Both the position numbers and the translations under genes were made by a program. Shown here piece by piece: positions 1 to 8,750 of a DNA stretch of 64,000 nucleotides. The stretch lies in assembly GCA_018263005.1 (NCBI GenBank), contig JADFDH010000003.1, forward strand, positions 1 to 64,000, written 5' to 3'. The stretch's first letter is position 1. Every line of letters begins with the position of its first letter. The DNA comes from Methanobacterium sp. Its GTDB lineage: Archaea; Methanobacteriota; Methanobacteria; Methanobacteriales; Methanobacteriaceae. The notes under the pieces are model-generated. The model was not told the DNA's origin, did not search any database, and saw only the letters and a list, made by a program, of their open reading frames with translations.

Positions 1-321
1 TTTATCTTCTTCTTTTTCCAGTTTTTCTGGTGAATATTTTTGATATTTGTCTTCTTCATATTCTACTTTTTTAGTTGGGTGTCTCTGGTATTCGTTTTCT
101 AGGTTTTCTGGGTTATTATCTTGTTCGTCTTCTTGGTACCAATAGTGTTCAGGTACAATTTCCTCAGTATCATGTTGCTCTATTTTTTCTTTCTTGTGTA
201 GTGGATCTTTTTCTTCTTGCTCTGTTTGTTTTTTATCTGCTTCTGGGTCCAGATCTAAAATGGTGTTTAGGTTGAAGAGGTTCTCGGTGAGTTTTTTTTT
301 CCTTTCTGGATCCTTTCTCAT
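1..321 (-). CDS. Charged hypothetical protein, C-terminus cut by the window edge
   Basis: An open frame runs leftward from ATG at 321 for 107 codons and leaves the window without a stop. A GGGTGGAT ribosome site lies a few bases before the ATG. The product is very rich in Glu, Lys, Asp, Gln and Pro (it begins MRKDPERKKKLTENLFNL), with no membrane segment or signal peptide, so it is probably soluble and partly disordered or coiled. I do not recognise the family. The opposite-strand frame at 75-275 is its shadow. The gene is supported by the start, the ribosome site and the unbroken frame; its function is unknown. Confidence 0.6.
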   Translation of the reverse strand, partial: MRKDPERKKKLTENLFNLNTILDLDPEADKKQTEQEEKDPLHKKEKIEQHDTEEIVPEHYWYQEDEQDNNPENLENEYQRHPTKKVEYEEDKYQKYSPEKLEKEEDK

Positions 322-558
322 ATTACACATCCACCCATAACAGATTTCATTTTTGTGAGTTTAAAAAAATATTTATCTTATAAATTACTGTTCCCTTACC
401 AATAATTTGTTTATTTATATCTGATTTTATACATTGGATATATCTATATATGTTGTTTTAAGTATAAATCGATTGGGTATTATTTAGTAAGAATCTGAGC
501 AATATTGATTTTCTTTTTCAATTCAATTGGAAAAATATTGAATCAGTTAAGATATCTA

Positions 559-1230
559 TTAATTTCTATTTAACCTGGTTCTAATATATCCGCCAATCCA
601 ACCGCATACCGCTCCATTGATCATTCCTAATATTATATAGAGTATCAGGTAGAGATATGAGCCGGTTAGGAGACCTCCTAAAAAGTAGGAGATAGCACCG
701 GTAACCAGGGCATTTTTAATGCCTATTATCCTGTCATCGATTAGGTATCCCACACCTAATAGTATTAGAAAGGTTAACAGTGTATAAATTCCGGATAGAA
801 AAGTCAATATTAAAGTTACAGCTAGGGTCATGGGGATTATTATCATCCAGCGAAGATTATGGAGATTAAGCTCTGACATCAGAGAATTTATGAGATTTGC
901 ATCCATTCCATATGGATTTTTGTTCATTCTTCTTTGATTTCTGGTGTTGTATAACCTGTTTTTGAAGTTATTATTATAGAAATTATTCAAACGGTTTCTG
1001 ATATTTAATTGGGGTAGGGTGAACGTTGATCTTAGCTTATTGGTCAGTATTTCTTTTTTAGTTTCTTTCTTAGCTATTTCAATGGGCTTCCATTGGGGAT
1101 CTATTATATCTAAGTTCTCTACGTATCTTAATTTACCACCGCATTTACATTGGTTGTTTAAATCTTTAACATGTTCATCTTCTCTAAGTTTATAGTAACC
1201 CTTACATTTGCTGCAGATTAAATAGCCCAC
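559..1230 (-). CDS. Zinc-ribbon membrane protein
   Basis: A 223-residue protein. Residues 6-35 form a zinc ribbon (C6, C9, C28, C30) with the pattern CxxCxGYY...CxCGGKL. A basic, Asn-rich linker follows, and about four hydrophobic helices fill roughly residues 128-215. Start is GTG at 1230, preceded by a good AGGTGAT site. The same ribbon ends the three-ribbon protein at 18196-18837, so the two share a lineage-specific module. Probably a cytoplasmic metal-binding head on a membrane anchor. Function unknown. Confidence 0.8.
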   Translation of the reverse strand: MGYLICSKCKGYYKLREDEHVKDLNNQCKCGGKLRYVENLDIIDPQWKPIEIAKKETKKEILTNKLRSTFTLPQLNIRNRLNNFYNNNFKNRLYNTRNQRRMNKNPYGMDANLINSLMSELNLHNLRWMIIIPMTLAVTLILTFLSGIYTLLTFLILLGVGYLIDDRIIGIKNALVTGAISYFLGGLLTGSYLYLILYIILGMINGAVCGWIGGYIRTRLNRN

Positions 1231-1565
1231 TGGAAATCACCTGATTTACCTATTGATTTTAGACTGAAATATATTAAATAAATCTTTATTCTGATTATTT
1301 TATTTTACAAAAATCTCTTTGTATAATCAGAAATTTCTAAATTAAATTTTTATCTCATATTTATCATGAGTTTTTTTCTAAAATTCTTTTTTTTTAAATT
1401 GGATAAATTTCACTTAATGAATTCTTTTTTTAGTTAAATGATTTAGTTACTAATAAATCAAATGCTTTTCATGATTTAAATGTGTAGTGATAAAAATAAA
1501 TGAAAGTATCTACATAATACTGTGTATTAAGGAATAGAAAAAAATTAGAAAAGGAGGTGAAGAAG
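1231..1565. other. Intergenic spacer, AT-rich
   Basis: AT-rich spacer between divergent genes, with runs of T and A. It holds the AGGTGAT site of the leftward gene (about 1236-1245) and AGGAGGTGA at 1552-1560 for the rightward gene. I see no coding signal and no clear RNA structure. Confidence 0.5.
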
Positions 1566-3113
1566 ATGAAAAGACAATTTATCTTACTCAGCTTGGTTTT
1601 CATTTTTAGTTTCCTTATCTGCGGAGCAGTCTCCGCCGCTCAGTACGCGGATCTGGAAATAGCTAATTCTAATTGCCTGGTCTCCAGCGACGGGCAGACA
1701 GCAAATTTCAGTCTAAACGTGATTAATAACGGTCCTAGTGATGCTCAGAATGTGGTTTTGCATGATAAGATGGCTGGTGTGGATTTATCATCCTCCCAGT
1801 ACAGCATCAACAACGGGGACTGGCAGGACTGGAACAAACACTACATCAACCTGGGAACCATCGGCGCAGGCACATCAATACTAATCCAGTTTAAAGCAGA
1901 TGTAACCGGCACAACGCTAATCAATAAAGCGGAAGTGTCCAGCACTACCAGGGACCTAATCAGAACCAACACCAGACAAAGCTATAATACAGAATCATCC
2001 TACACCATCACAGCCACAGCCGGGGCCGGAGGAACCATCAATCCCAGTGGAAATGTGAATGTTTACACTGGTAATTCCCAGAGCTTCACCATCACATCTA
2101 ACACAGGATATGTGATAGATGATGTACTGGTGGATGGTGTTTCACAAGGAGCAATCACCTACTACAACTTCGCCGATATAAGAGCAAATCACACCATAAA
2201 CGCCATATTCAAAACCACCGTATTTGCCTATATCACCAATCAAGGTACCAATAATGTTTCAGTTATTGACATAGCAACCAACACCGTAACCACCACCATA
2301 CCCGTAGGATCTTATCCATTCGGTGTTGCGGTATCATCAGATGGAAGCAGTGTATATGTTACCAATTGGGGGAATCATAATGTTTCAGTTATTGATACAG
2401 CAAGCAAAACAGTAACCACCACCATACCCGTAGGAACAAGTCCTTTAGGTATAGCATTTACCCCAGATGGAAGCAGTGTATATGTAACCAATTACGGTAG
2501 TAATAATGTTTCAGTTATTGATACGGCAACCAAAACAGTAACCACCACCATACCCGTAGGAATTTATCCTACTGGCGTTGCGATAACCCCAGACGGAAGC
2601 AAAGCATACATAATGAACATGTTAAGTAATAATGTTTCAGTTATTGATACGGCAACCAACACAGTAACCACCACCATAACCGTAGGAAACTATCCTACTG
2701 GCGTTGCAATAACCCCAGACGGAAGCAAAGCATACGTGATAAATATGTATAGTGACAGTGTTTCGGTTATTAACACAGCGACAAACACCGTAATCACCAC
2801 CATAAACGTTGGATCTCGTCCCTTTGGTGTTGCTATAACCCCAAATGGAAGTAAAGCATACGTAGCGAACGCTAATAGCAATAATGTTTCAGTTATTGAT
2901 ACAGCAACCAACACCGTAACCACCACCATAACAAGCGGAATAGGAACTAACCCATACGGTATTGCAGTAACTCCAGATGGAAACAATGCATACGTAACAA
3001 ACTTATACAGTAATAATGTTTCGGTTATTGACACATCCACCAACACCGTAACCACCACCATAACAAGCGGAATAGGAACTAACCCAACGGCATTTGGTAA
3101 ATTTATAGGATGA
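1566..3113 (+). CDS. Secreted seven-bladed YVTN beta-propeller protein
   Basis: An exported surface protein of 515 residues. I place the start at ATG 1566 because AGGAGGTGA (1552-1560) sits just upstream; the in-frame GTG at 1557 lies inside that site. It has a signal peptide ending near VSAA, then a DUF11-like beta-sandwich (about residues 27-115), an InlB-B-repeat-like segment (about 140-215) and a C-terminal propeller of seven ~42-residue YVTN repeats, each with an NVSVIDTATNTV-type strand and a PDGSKAYV-type strand. Seven copies make one closed propeller. The repeats are also near-identical as DNA. No C-terminal anchor is visible, so retention at the pseudomurein wall is unexplained. Probable adhesin or surface-layer-associated protein. 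Confidence 0.88.
   Translation: MKRQFILLSLVFIFSFLICGAVSAAQYADLEIANSNCLVSSDGQTANFSLNVINNGPSDAQNVVLHDKMAGVDLSSSQYSINNGDWQDWNKHYINLGTIGAGTSILIQFKADVTGTTLINKAEVSSTTRDLIRTNTRQSYNTESSYTITATAGAGGTINPSGNVNVYTGNSQSFTITSNTGYVIDDVLVDGVSQGAITYYNFADIRANHTINAIFKTTVFAYITNQGTNNVSVIDIATNTVTTTIPVGSYPFGVAVSSDGSSVYVTNWGNHNVSVIDTASKTVTTTIPVGTSPLGIAFTPDGSSVYVTNYGSNNVSVIDTATKTVTTTIPVGIYPTGVAITPDGSKAYIMNMLSNNVSVIDTATNTVTTTITVGNYPTGVAITPDGSKAYVINMYSDSVSVINTATNTVITTINVGSRPFGVAITPNGSKAYVANANSNNVSVIDTATNTVTTTITSGIGTNPYGIAVTPDGNNAYVTNLYSNNVSVIDTSTNTVTTTITSGIGTNPTAFGKFIG
2245..3085 (+). repeat. Tandem ~126-bp coding repeats (YVTN blades)
   Basis: About seven tandem copies of a ~126-bp unit encode the blades. Phrases such as AATGTTTCAGTTATTGA and ACCACCACCATA recur almost unchanged. 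Such DNA identity suggests recent duplication or gene conversion, and recombination could change blade number. Confidence 0.8.
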
Positions 3114-3413
3114 ATTTATCTCCTATAATCCCTATTGAAATCAAATAAAAATAACCATTATAAGTTGGTATTCCAATAAACAATCTTCTATTTTTTTTAT
3201 TTTTTACATATAGTTTTATAAAACTTTAATTATCATAAAATTAGTTAACTATGGATTTTATTAAATAAATTAGTCATTTAAATGTTATCATATCTTATAT
3301 CTAATAATAATTATCGAATTTTGGTGTTTTTGATGCAAATATTTAAGTAAGTAATCACTGAAAGATATCTATCAAGCATATTAATAAAACGGAAGGGGAG
3401 GTGAAAAAGTAAA
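3114..3413. other. Intergenic spacer with T-rich stop and ribosome site
   Basis: T-rich runs at about 3184-3207 follow the YVTN gene and probably terminate it. The rest is AT-rich. GGGGAGGTGA at about 3395-3404 is the ribosome site for the next gene. An AAATATTTAAG stretch near 3338-3347 might be a weak TATA box. Nothing else is evident. Confidence 0.4.
3181..3210 (+). terminator. T-rich terminator after the YVTN gene
   Basis: A cluster of T runs on the coding strand about 70 bases past the stop codon, as expected for archaeal intrinsic termination. No stem-loop is needed or evident. Confidence 0.4.
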
Positions 3414-6400
3414 ATGAATAATATGCAAACTCTTAAAAAAGCAATACTCATCACACTCATTCTTATAACTGCATTCATCTGCATAGACACCGTATCAGCC
3501 ACATGGAATACTGAAACCGTTGATAACAGTGGAGATGTGGGTGAATATCCATCATTAGCCCTGGATAGCAATGATTATCCCCATATCAGTTACATGGAAA
3601 ACTTATCTGGTTGGGATTTGAAGTATACTGAATGGGATGGAACACAATGGAACCCTCAAACTGTGGACAGTGCTTCACAGACCGGTTTTGATACATCATT
3701 AGCCCTGGATAGTAATGGAAATCCCCATATTAGCTATGTCGACGAAACCAGCCAACAATTGAAGTACTCTTACTGGGATGGTTCTAATCCATGGTATACT
3801 ACAAGCATAGGCTACGTTGGAGGTAATGACTGGCAGGGTGGAGGTACATCTATAGCCTTGGATAGCAATGACTATCCCCATATCAGCTACTACAGCTACG
3901 CCAATCAAGATTTAATGTATGCTTACTGGGATGGTTTTATGTGGCATACAGAGATAGTCGATGGCATTGGTACTAGTGTGGGTAGATTCTCATCAATGGT
4001 CTTAGATAGTAATGATTATCCTCATATCAGTTACTATGATCAAACCAATACCGCGCTAAAATATGCTGTATGGGACGGTTTCAACTGGAACATTCAGGAA
4101 TTAGATTTCAGTGGAAACATTGGCATGTACACCTCTCTGGCCATAGGTAGTAATGGATCTCCTTACATCAGTTTCTACGATGCTACATGGGGTGATTTAA
4201 GATGTATATACTGGACTGGTAGTTTCTGGTTCAATGATATAGTAGATGATAATGGGAATGTTGGGATGTACACCTCACTGGCCCTGGATAGCAACAACTA
4301 TCCACATATCAGTTACCAGGACGCAACCAACCTAGCATTGAAGTATGCTTACTGGGATGGAACCCAATGGATAACAGAAACCATGGATGACACCGTAGAT
4401 GTACACTACACCTCACTGGCCTTAGACAGTAATGATAATCCACATATCGCTTACTTCGACGGATCCAACACTGCATTGAAGTACACTTATTGGGTTGATG
4501 ATATTTTAAATAATGTCACCAACACCCGTACCGGTATTAATTACACCACCATACAAGCGGCTATTGACAGCGTGTTCACCTGGGATGGTGATACTCTCAC
4601 GGTTGATGCGGGAACCTATAATGAAGATGTATTGGTCTGGAAAGATCTGAGTATTTTAGGTGCAGACTGGGAAACCACATTTGTAAATTCCTTCTACATC
4701 ACCGAATCCGGAAGCGGATCTGAGATAACTAACTTCACCATTACCGGTGGTACCGGTGAAGCCATAACCCTTATGGATGCTGCTGACTGTAAAATACATG
4801 GTAACAGAATATCCGGGGGTTACAGTGCAGGTATAGCTCTGATAAACTCGGATAACAATGAAATCTATTTAAACGGTATACATGATGCTTTAGGAGCCAA
4901 TTATTATGGCATATACTTAGAAAACAGTGATAACAATCATATATATAATAATGGAATAAGATACTCCATCTTCGATGGTATCTGGCTCTTAAACTCAGAT
5001 TACAATATAATCGATGATAATCTTTGGATAGATAATAATCTAGGAAACGGTATCCTATTAGAAAACAGTAACTACAACACCCTCGATAGTAACAATATAA
5101 ACAATAACGGCCTTAATGGAATTAATATCCGCAACGGAATTGGTAATGAAATCGTCAGTAACCACATATTAAATAACAGTCAACATGGTATATCACTCCA
5201 AGATTCTCTAGACACCACTATCGAAATGAACGATATAAATAATAACAGCATGAATGGAGTTAATATCTCTGATTCCGATTCAACTACCACCTTAACTAAC
5301 CTTATTTTCGACAATCTATGGAATGGAGTAGTTATCTGGTCTTCAGATGATGTGGAGGTTACAAATAACAATATCTATTCAAACGACTTTACAGGAGTAA
5401 CCGTAGCAGGATTCAACGCATCAGAATATTGTGTTGGTACTTTGATAGATGGTAACCACATATACGACAATGTATCCACTGGAATATACATAGCAAGTTT
5501 CTGCAGTGAGTTCAGCATAGGAGAAAACAGCGCCAATTATATCTATGGAAATGGTGGAGATGGAATCGGAATCTTTAGTTACAACCAGTATTTCGCTGTA
5601 ATAGGAAATATTATCCACGACAACACCAACAACGGAATAAGCATCACGAATTCCAGCAAATGTACAGTAACAGAAAATGATGTCTACAACAATGGATGGA
5701 ATGGTCTACTTGCACTTAACTCGGGTGAGTTTGAAATAAACAACAACCACATTTACAGCAATACCTTTAACGGTATTTATCTGTACAACTGTGAAAAGGT
5801 CATGATAGACCCTAACATCATCACTGGTAATACAATGGACGGTATACAGGTTGTGGATAGTTCTGAACTGGCCATCATAGATAATAACATCTCCAACAAT
5901 GGAGGTGATGGTGTGGAGATCAATAACTCCAGTGCTTTCGGATTAACAGGCAACATCATTGAAAACAACAGTAATGGTGTTTATGTATTACTCAGTTCAC
6001 AGGGTCTAATCGACGGAAACATTATAGATAACAACGGAGTTCTCTCTGGTTATGGTGTTTTAGTAGCTGCCAGTTCGGAGATTGAAATTTCAAACAACCA
6101 AATCTTCTCCAACATTGATGAGGGACTGTATATCACAGATTCCAATAAATTAATGGTTTTCCAGAATAACATCTACAACAATACAATTGGAATTAATATT
6201 TGGGGCAACACCGATGATATCAGCGTGAACTTCAACCGTATCGTGGACAACACCACTTGGGATCTGTTATACACTGCTACTGGTGATGTTGACGCTACTT
6301 TGAACTGGTGGGGTTACAACGGCGTAGCCGATGTGGCTGCTCAGATCAATGACTTTGGAACCGGTACTTTAACCTGGGATCCCTGGATAGTCTTATCTAT

Positions 6401-7112
6401 AATTGCAAGTCCTGCTAATGTCGGTATAGGTGGAACTTCCACTATAACCGCTGACCTGATACATGATAGTGACGGATTCTATCACAACCCAGCAAATGGT
6501 GTGGTACCTTACACTGGATCTGCTAACTTCCTAGCAACTACTTTTGGAACCATAACAAATGCAACTAACTTCAGTAACGGTGTCGCCACCGCTACCTTAA
6601 CCAATCTGAACATTGCCGGTAACGCAGTGGTACAATCCACAGTGGACCATGCAACAGTATCAACTACTGTAATTGTGGTTCCCGGTGCTACTATCGCTCA
6701 GATAATAGCTGCTGCCGGACAGGTTAAAGCATTCTACGAAGCCAACGGCGTCCTACCAGCTAATGTTTTAGTTGGTGCGCAATCTTTGACCATGCCACAA
6801 TTCCTATACTTACTTGTAACTGCTACTCAGAACGTGAACGTTGGTAATATGAACCCTATAACAGTCATACCAGTTAACCCAGCACCCGCACCTGGCGGAA
6901 GCTACACCCACGGAAACCTCTTAAAAGCATCATACCTCACCGTAGCCGGTAACATCAGAAACTTCATCTTAGCCAATGGACGAGCACCAAACTACGCGCA
7001 GACATCCTTAGGTAAAATACCATTCGCTAAACTGGTGTACATGTACAGTAAGGTGATGAACTTCTACGGAAACATCATACCCCACAGACTGCCTAACTAC
7101 GTCTACATCTGA
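3414..7112 (+). CDS. Secreted propeller/beta-helix protein with pseudomurein-binding repeats
   Basis: A 1232-residue exported protein starting at ATG 3414 after a strong GGGGAGGTGA. Order: signal peptide (about 1-30); seven ~45-residue repeats of the form SLALDSNDYPHISY...LKYxYWDG (about 35-365), probably one seven-bladed propeller; a long right-handed beta-helix of NosD/pectate-lyase type (about 370-965) with many N-x-I-x-x-N-x-x-G-I turns; an Ig-like domain (about 975-1090); and two C-terminal copies resembling the pseudomurein-binding repeat (QVKAFYEANGVLPANV and NIRNFILANGRAPNYA). The last element should fix the protein to pseudomurein, the wall polymer of Methanobacteriales. Likely an adhesin or glycan-binding surface protein; an enzyme activity of the helix cannot be excluded. 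Confidence 0.9.
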   Translation: MNNMQTLKKAILITLILITAFICIDTVSATWNTETVDNSGDVGEYPSLALDSNDYPHISYMENLSGWDLKYTEWDGTQWNPQTVDSASQTGFDTSLALDSNGNPHISYVDETSQQLKYSYWDGSNPWYTTSIGYVGGNDWQGGGTSIALDSNDYPHISYYSYANQDLMYAYWDGFMWHTEIVDGIGTSVGRFSSMVLDSNDYPHISYYDQTNTALKYAVWDGFNWNIQELDFSGNIGMYTSLAIGSNGSPYISFYDATWGDLRCIYWTGSFWFNDIVDDNGNVGMYTSLALDSNNYPHISYQDATNLALKYAYWDGTQWITETMDDTVDVHYTSLALDSNDNPHIAYFDGSNTALKYTYWVDDILNNVTNTRTGINYTTIQAAIDSVFTWDGDTLTVDAGTYNEDVLVWKDLSILGADWETTFVNSFYITESGSGSEITNFTITGGTGEAITLMDAADCKIHGNRISGGYSAGIALINSDNNEIYLNGIHDALGANYYGIYLENSDNNHIYNNGIRYSIFDGIWLLNSDYNIIDDNLWIDNNLGNGILLENSNYNTLDSNNINNNGLNGINIRNGIGNEIVSNHILNNSQHGISLQDSLDTTIEMNDINNNSMNGVNISDSDSTTTLTNLIFDNLWNGVVIWSSDDVEVTNNNIYSNDFTGVTVAGFNASEYCVGTLIDGNHIYDNVSTGIYIASFCSEFSIGENSANYIYGNGGDGIGIFSYNQYFAVIGNIIHDNTNNGISITNSSKCTVTENDVYNNGWNGLLALNSGEFEINNNHIYSNTFNGIYLYNCEKVMIDPNIITGNTMDGIQVVDSSELAIIDNNISNNGGDGVEINNSSAFGLTGNIIENNSNGVYVLLSSQGLIDGNIIDNNGVLSGYGVLVAASSEIEISNNQIFSNIDEGLYITDSNKLMVFQNNIYNNTIGINIWGNTDDISVNFNRIVDNTTWDLLYTATGDVDATLNWWGYNGVADVAAQINDFGTGTLTWDPWIVLSIIASPANVGIGGTSTITADLIHDSDGFYHNPANGVVPYTGSANFLATTFGTITNATNFSNGVATATLTNLNIAGNAVVQSTVDHATVSTTVIVVPGATIAQIIAAAGQVKAFYEANGVLPANVLVGAQSLTMPQFLYLLVTATQNVNVGNMNPITVIPVNPAPAPGGSYTHGNLLKASYLTVAGNIRNFILANGRAPNYAQTSLGKIPFAKLVYMYSKVMNFYGNIIPHRLPNYVYI

Positions 7113-7160
7113 TAATATTGGAAAAATTCTTTCCCCATTTCTTTTTTTATTTTTTAAATT
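7113..7160. terminator. T-rich terminator between convergent genes
   Basis: The 41-base gap between convergent genes contains CTTTTTTTATTTTTTAAATTAAA, T-rich on the + strand, which should end the upstream rightward transcript. Confidence 0.4.
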
Positions 7161-7702
7161 AAATTATCATATCCGTTTCTTTCCAGTAATCTTTTCAGGC
7201 TGGGCGTGAAATCTTCTATCTGGCATATTTCAAAATCAGTTAAGCTTGATTGTTTATTTTCTTTTAAGATGAGTTCTCTTATTTTATGGTCTAGATCTAT
7301 CCATTTTTCTATTAACTTATTTGATAGTTCAGGGAGTATGATCAATAGTAGGAAGGGCTGTTCTATGGGGTATTGGTTCAGGTCATGGTTCTGTTTTCTT
7401 ATTTTTATCATGCGGGTTAGCATGTACAGGGGAAATAATCCCATGACTTTCTGGGGGTCTGCTGAGCTTTCCAGTTCAATGGCTAAGAATGGTTTCTCAT
7501 TATCCAGTGCCAGTATATCTATGGCTATCTTCATCCGATACTTACTCATCACATCCTTTGGTGGTTTTGCTTCGTTGAATGCTGCAATTCCCGTTATTCC
7601 ATCAATCTTAGTAGCATAAGCATTATCCCGTATCTTCGCAGGTAATAGTTCTTTATAAACCTTCTCTCTATCTTTAGCTATCTCTTTTAATGTTTTAGTC
7701 AT
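7154..7702 (-). CDS. Hypothetical soluble protein, possibly nuclease-like
   Basis: A 182-residue protein with no signal peptide or membrane segment. The centre reads IAIDILALDNEKPFLAIELE, a Asp-strand-E-x-E pattern that resembles the core of PD-(D/E)XK nucleases, but the full motif is not certain. A helical, charged C-terminus follows. It is a single gene converging on the large surface protein, with no operon partner. I do not recognise a named family; the nuclease suggestion is weak. Confidence 0.7.
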   Translation of the reverse strand: MTKTLKEIAKDREKVYKELLPAKIRDNAYATKIDGITGIAAFNEAKPPKDVMSKYRMKIAIDILALDNEKPFLAIELESSADPQKVMGLFPLYMLTRMIKIRKQNHDLNQYPIEQPFLLLIILPELSNKLIEKWIDLDHKIRELILKENKQSSLTDFEICQIEDFTPSLKRLLERNGYDNLI

Positions 7703-7861
7703 TTGTATTTCTCCAGGTCTATCATAATATAATATGAGTTAGTGGTTAATTAATAATATTAATTATGGTTTAGTTACTGTTTAAAAAGAAATTAAGATAA
7801 AAAGAATTAGATAGGTGGAATAAGCATTATCTTCTTAATTAACCAGTAAAACAATAAAATA

Positions 7862-8611
7862 TTATTTAAAGAATTTAAGTTCCATTTCTCCATCATTTAT
7901 TATTAGGTAACTGTTTTGTATTTTCCGAGCGTATTCATCTACCCATGCTCCGGTGTTGGCTATTTTATTATTCTTTTCCAGGAAGGGTACGTGGGTGTGT
8001 CCGAATATTAATGTTTCATCTGGTTTTAAGCCTAAGAATAGATTTTTAGCTGGTGATGTGGCGAATTTATGCAGGTTTTCCATCTCCGCCCTATCTGATG
8101 GTTTGAGTTTCAGATCATCCACTTCTTCCTTGGAAACGCTTTTAACGGTTTTCCAGAGTTTGGAGACGAAACTGCCTCTTTCATCCGAGTTCCAGCACAT
8201 ATCATAGGAGAATTTCTCATAGGTTTCCAGGTTAAGGTCGTAATTGACCAGTACTTCCAGTTCATAACCATGGGTGAAGAAAAAATCATTTCCTCCATCC
8301 TCTATTCTTAAGAACTTGGAAACCTGGAAAGGGTAACTGTCTTTGAATTTTTCATACCACTCCAGGAAGTAGTAATCATGATTCCCGATTATGTAATGTA
8401 TATCATCCACATTCAATTCTTTTATCTTCTTAAATATTTCCTGGTTCTCCATAATATTTTTTATACTGTTTCTTCGCCAGAAATCAAAAATATCACCTAA
8501 TAAGATTAGACTGTCGATTTTCTCATCTTTTATTTCATCCATAAATCGTAGTAAGTCTTCCTTATTTGATTTTTCATAACCGATATGAATATCTGAAATT
8601 GCCAAGATCAT
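7862..8611 (-). CDS. Calcineurin-like metallophosphoesterase
   Basis: A soluble metal-dependent phosphoesterase carrying the family motifs in order: DIH near the N-terminus, GDIFDFW, GNHDYY, HGYE and GHTH near the C-terminus. The pattern resembles LpxH-type UDP-diacylglucosamine hydrolases, but archaea make no lipid A, so the substrate is another phosphoester. An ATG at 8620 directly abuts the AGGTGG site (8621-8626); the ATG at 8611 has a proper 9-base spacer and gives MILAISDIHIG, so I prefer it (249 residues). Probably single-gene transcription. Family assignment is firm, substrate unknown. Confidence 0.88.
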   Translation of the reverse strand: MILAISDIHIGYEKSNKEDLLRFMDEIKDEKIDSLILLGDIFDFWRRNSIKNIMENQEIFKKIKELNVDDIHYIIGNHDYYFLEWYEKFKDSYPFQVSKFLRIEDGGNDFFFTHGYELEVLVNYDLNLETYEKFSYDMCWNSDERGSFVSKLWKTVKSVSKEEVDDLKLKPSDRAEMENLHKFATSPAKNLFLGLKPDETLIFGHTHVPFLEKNNKIANTGAWVDEYARKIQNSYLIINDGEMELKFFK

Positions 8612-8750
8612 GATCCTCATCCACCTGATTAGATAAAATTTTCCCTAATTTGTTTTTCTAATAAAGAGCATTTTTAATCTATTGAATTTACCTATTAGTT
8701 TAAATCATATTTAAGAGGCAGTGAAATTGATCTTATTCAATGTAATCTTA

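Noticed and set aside
75..275. 66-residue + strand frame
   Set aside because: It is the shadow of the charged minus-strand gene, which has a ribosome site and an unbroken frame.
2690..3061. 123-residue minus frame opposite the YVTN repeats
   Set aside because: Open only because the repeated coding DNA lacks stops on the other strand; no ribosome site, and it repeats with the blades.
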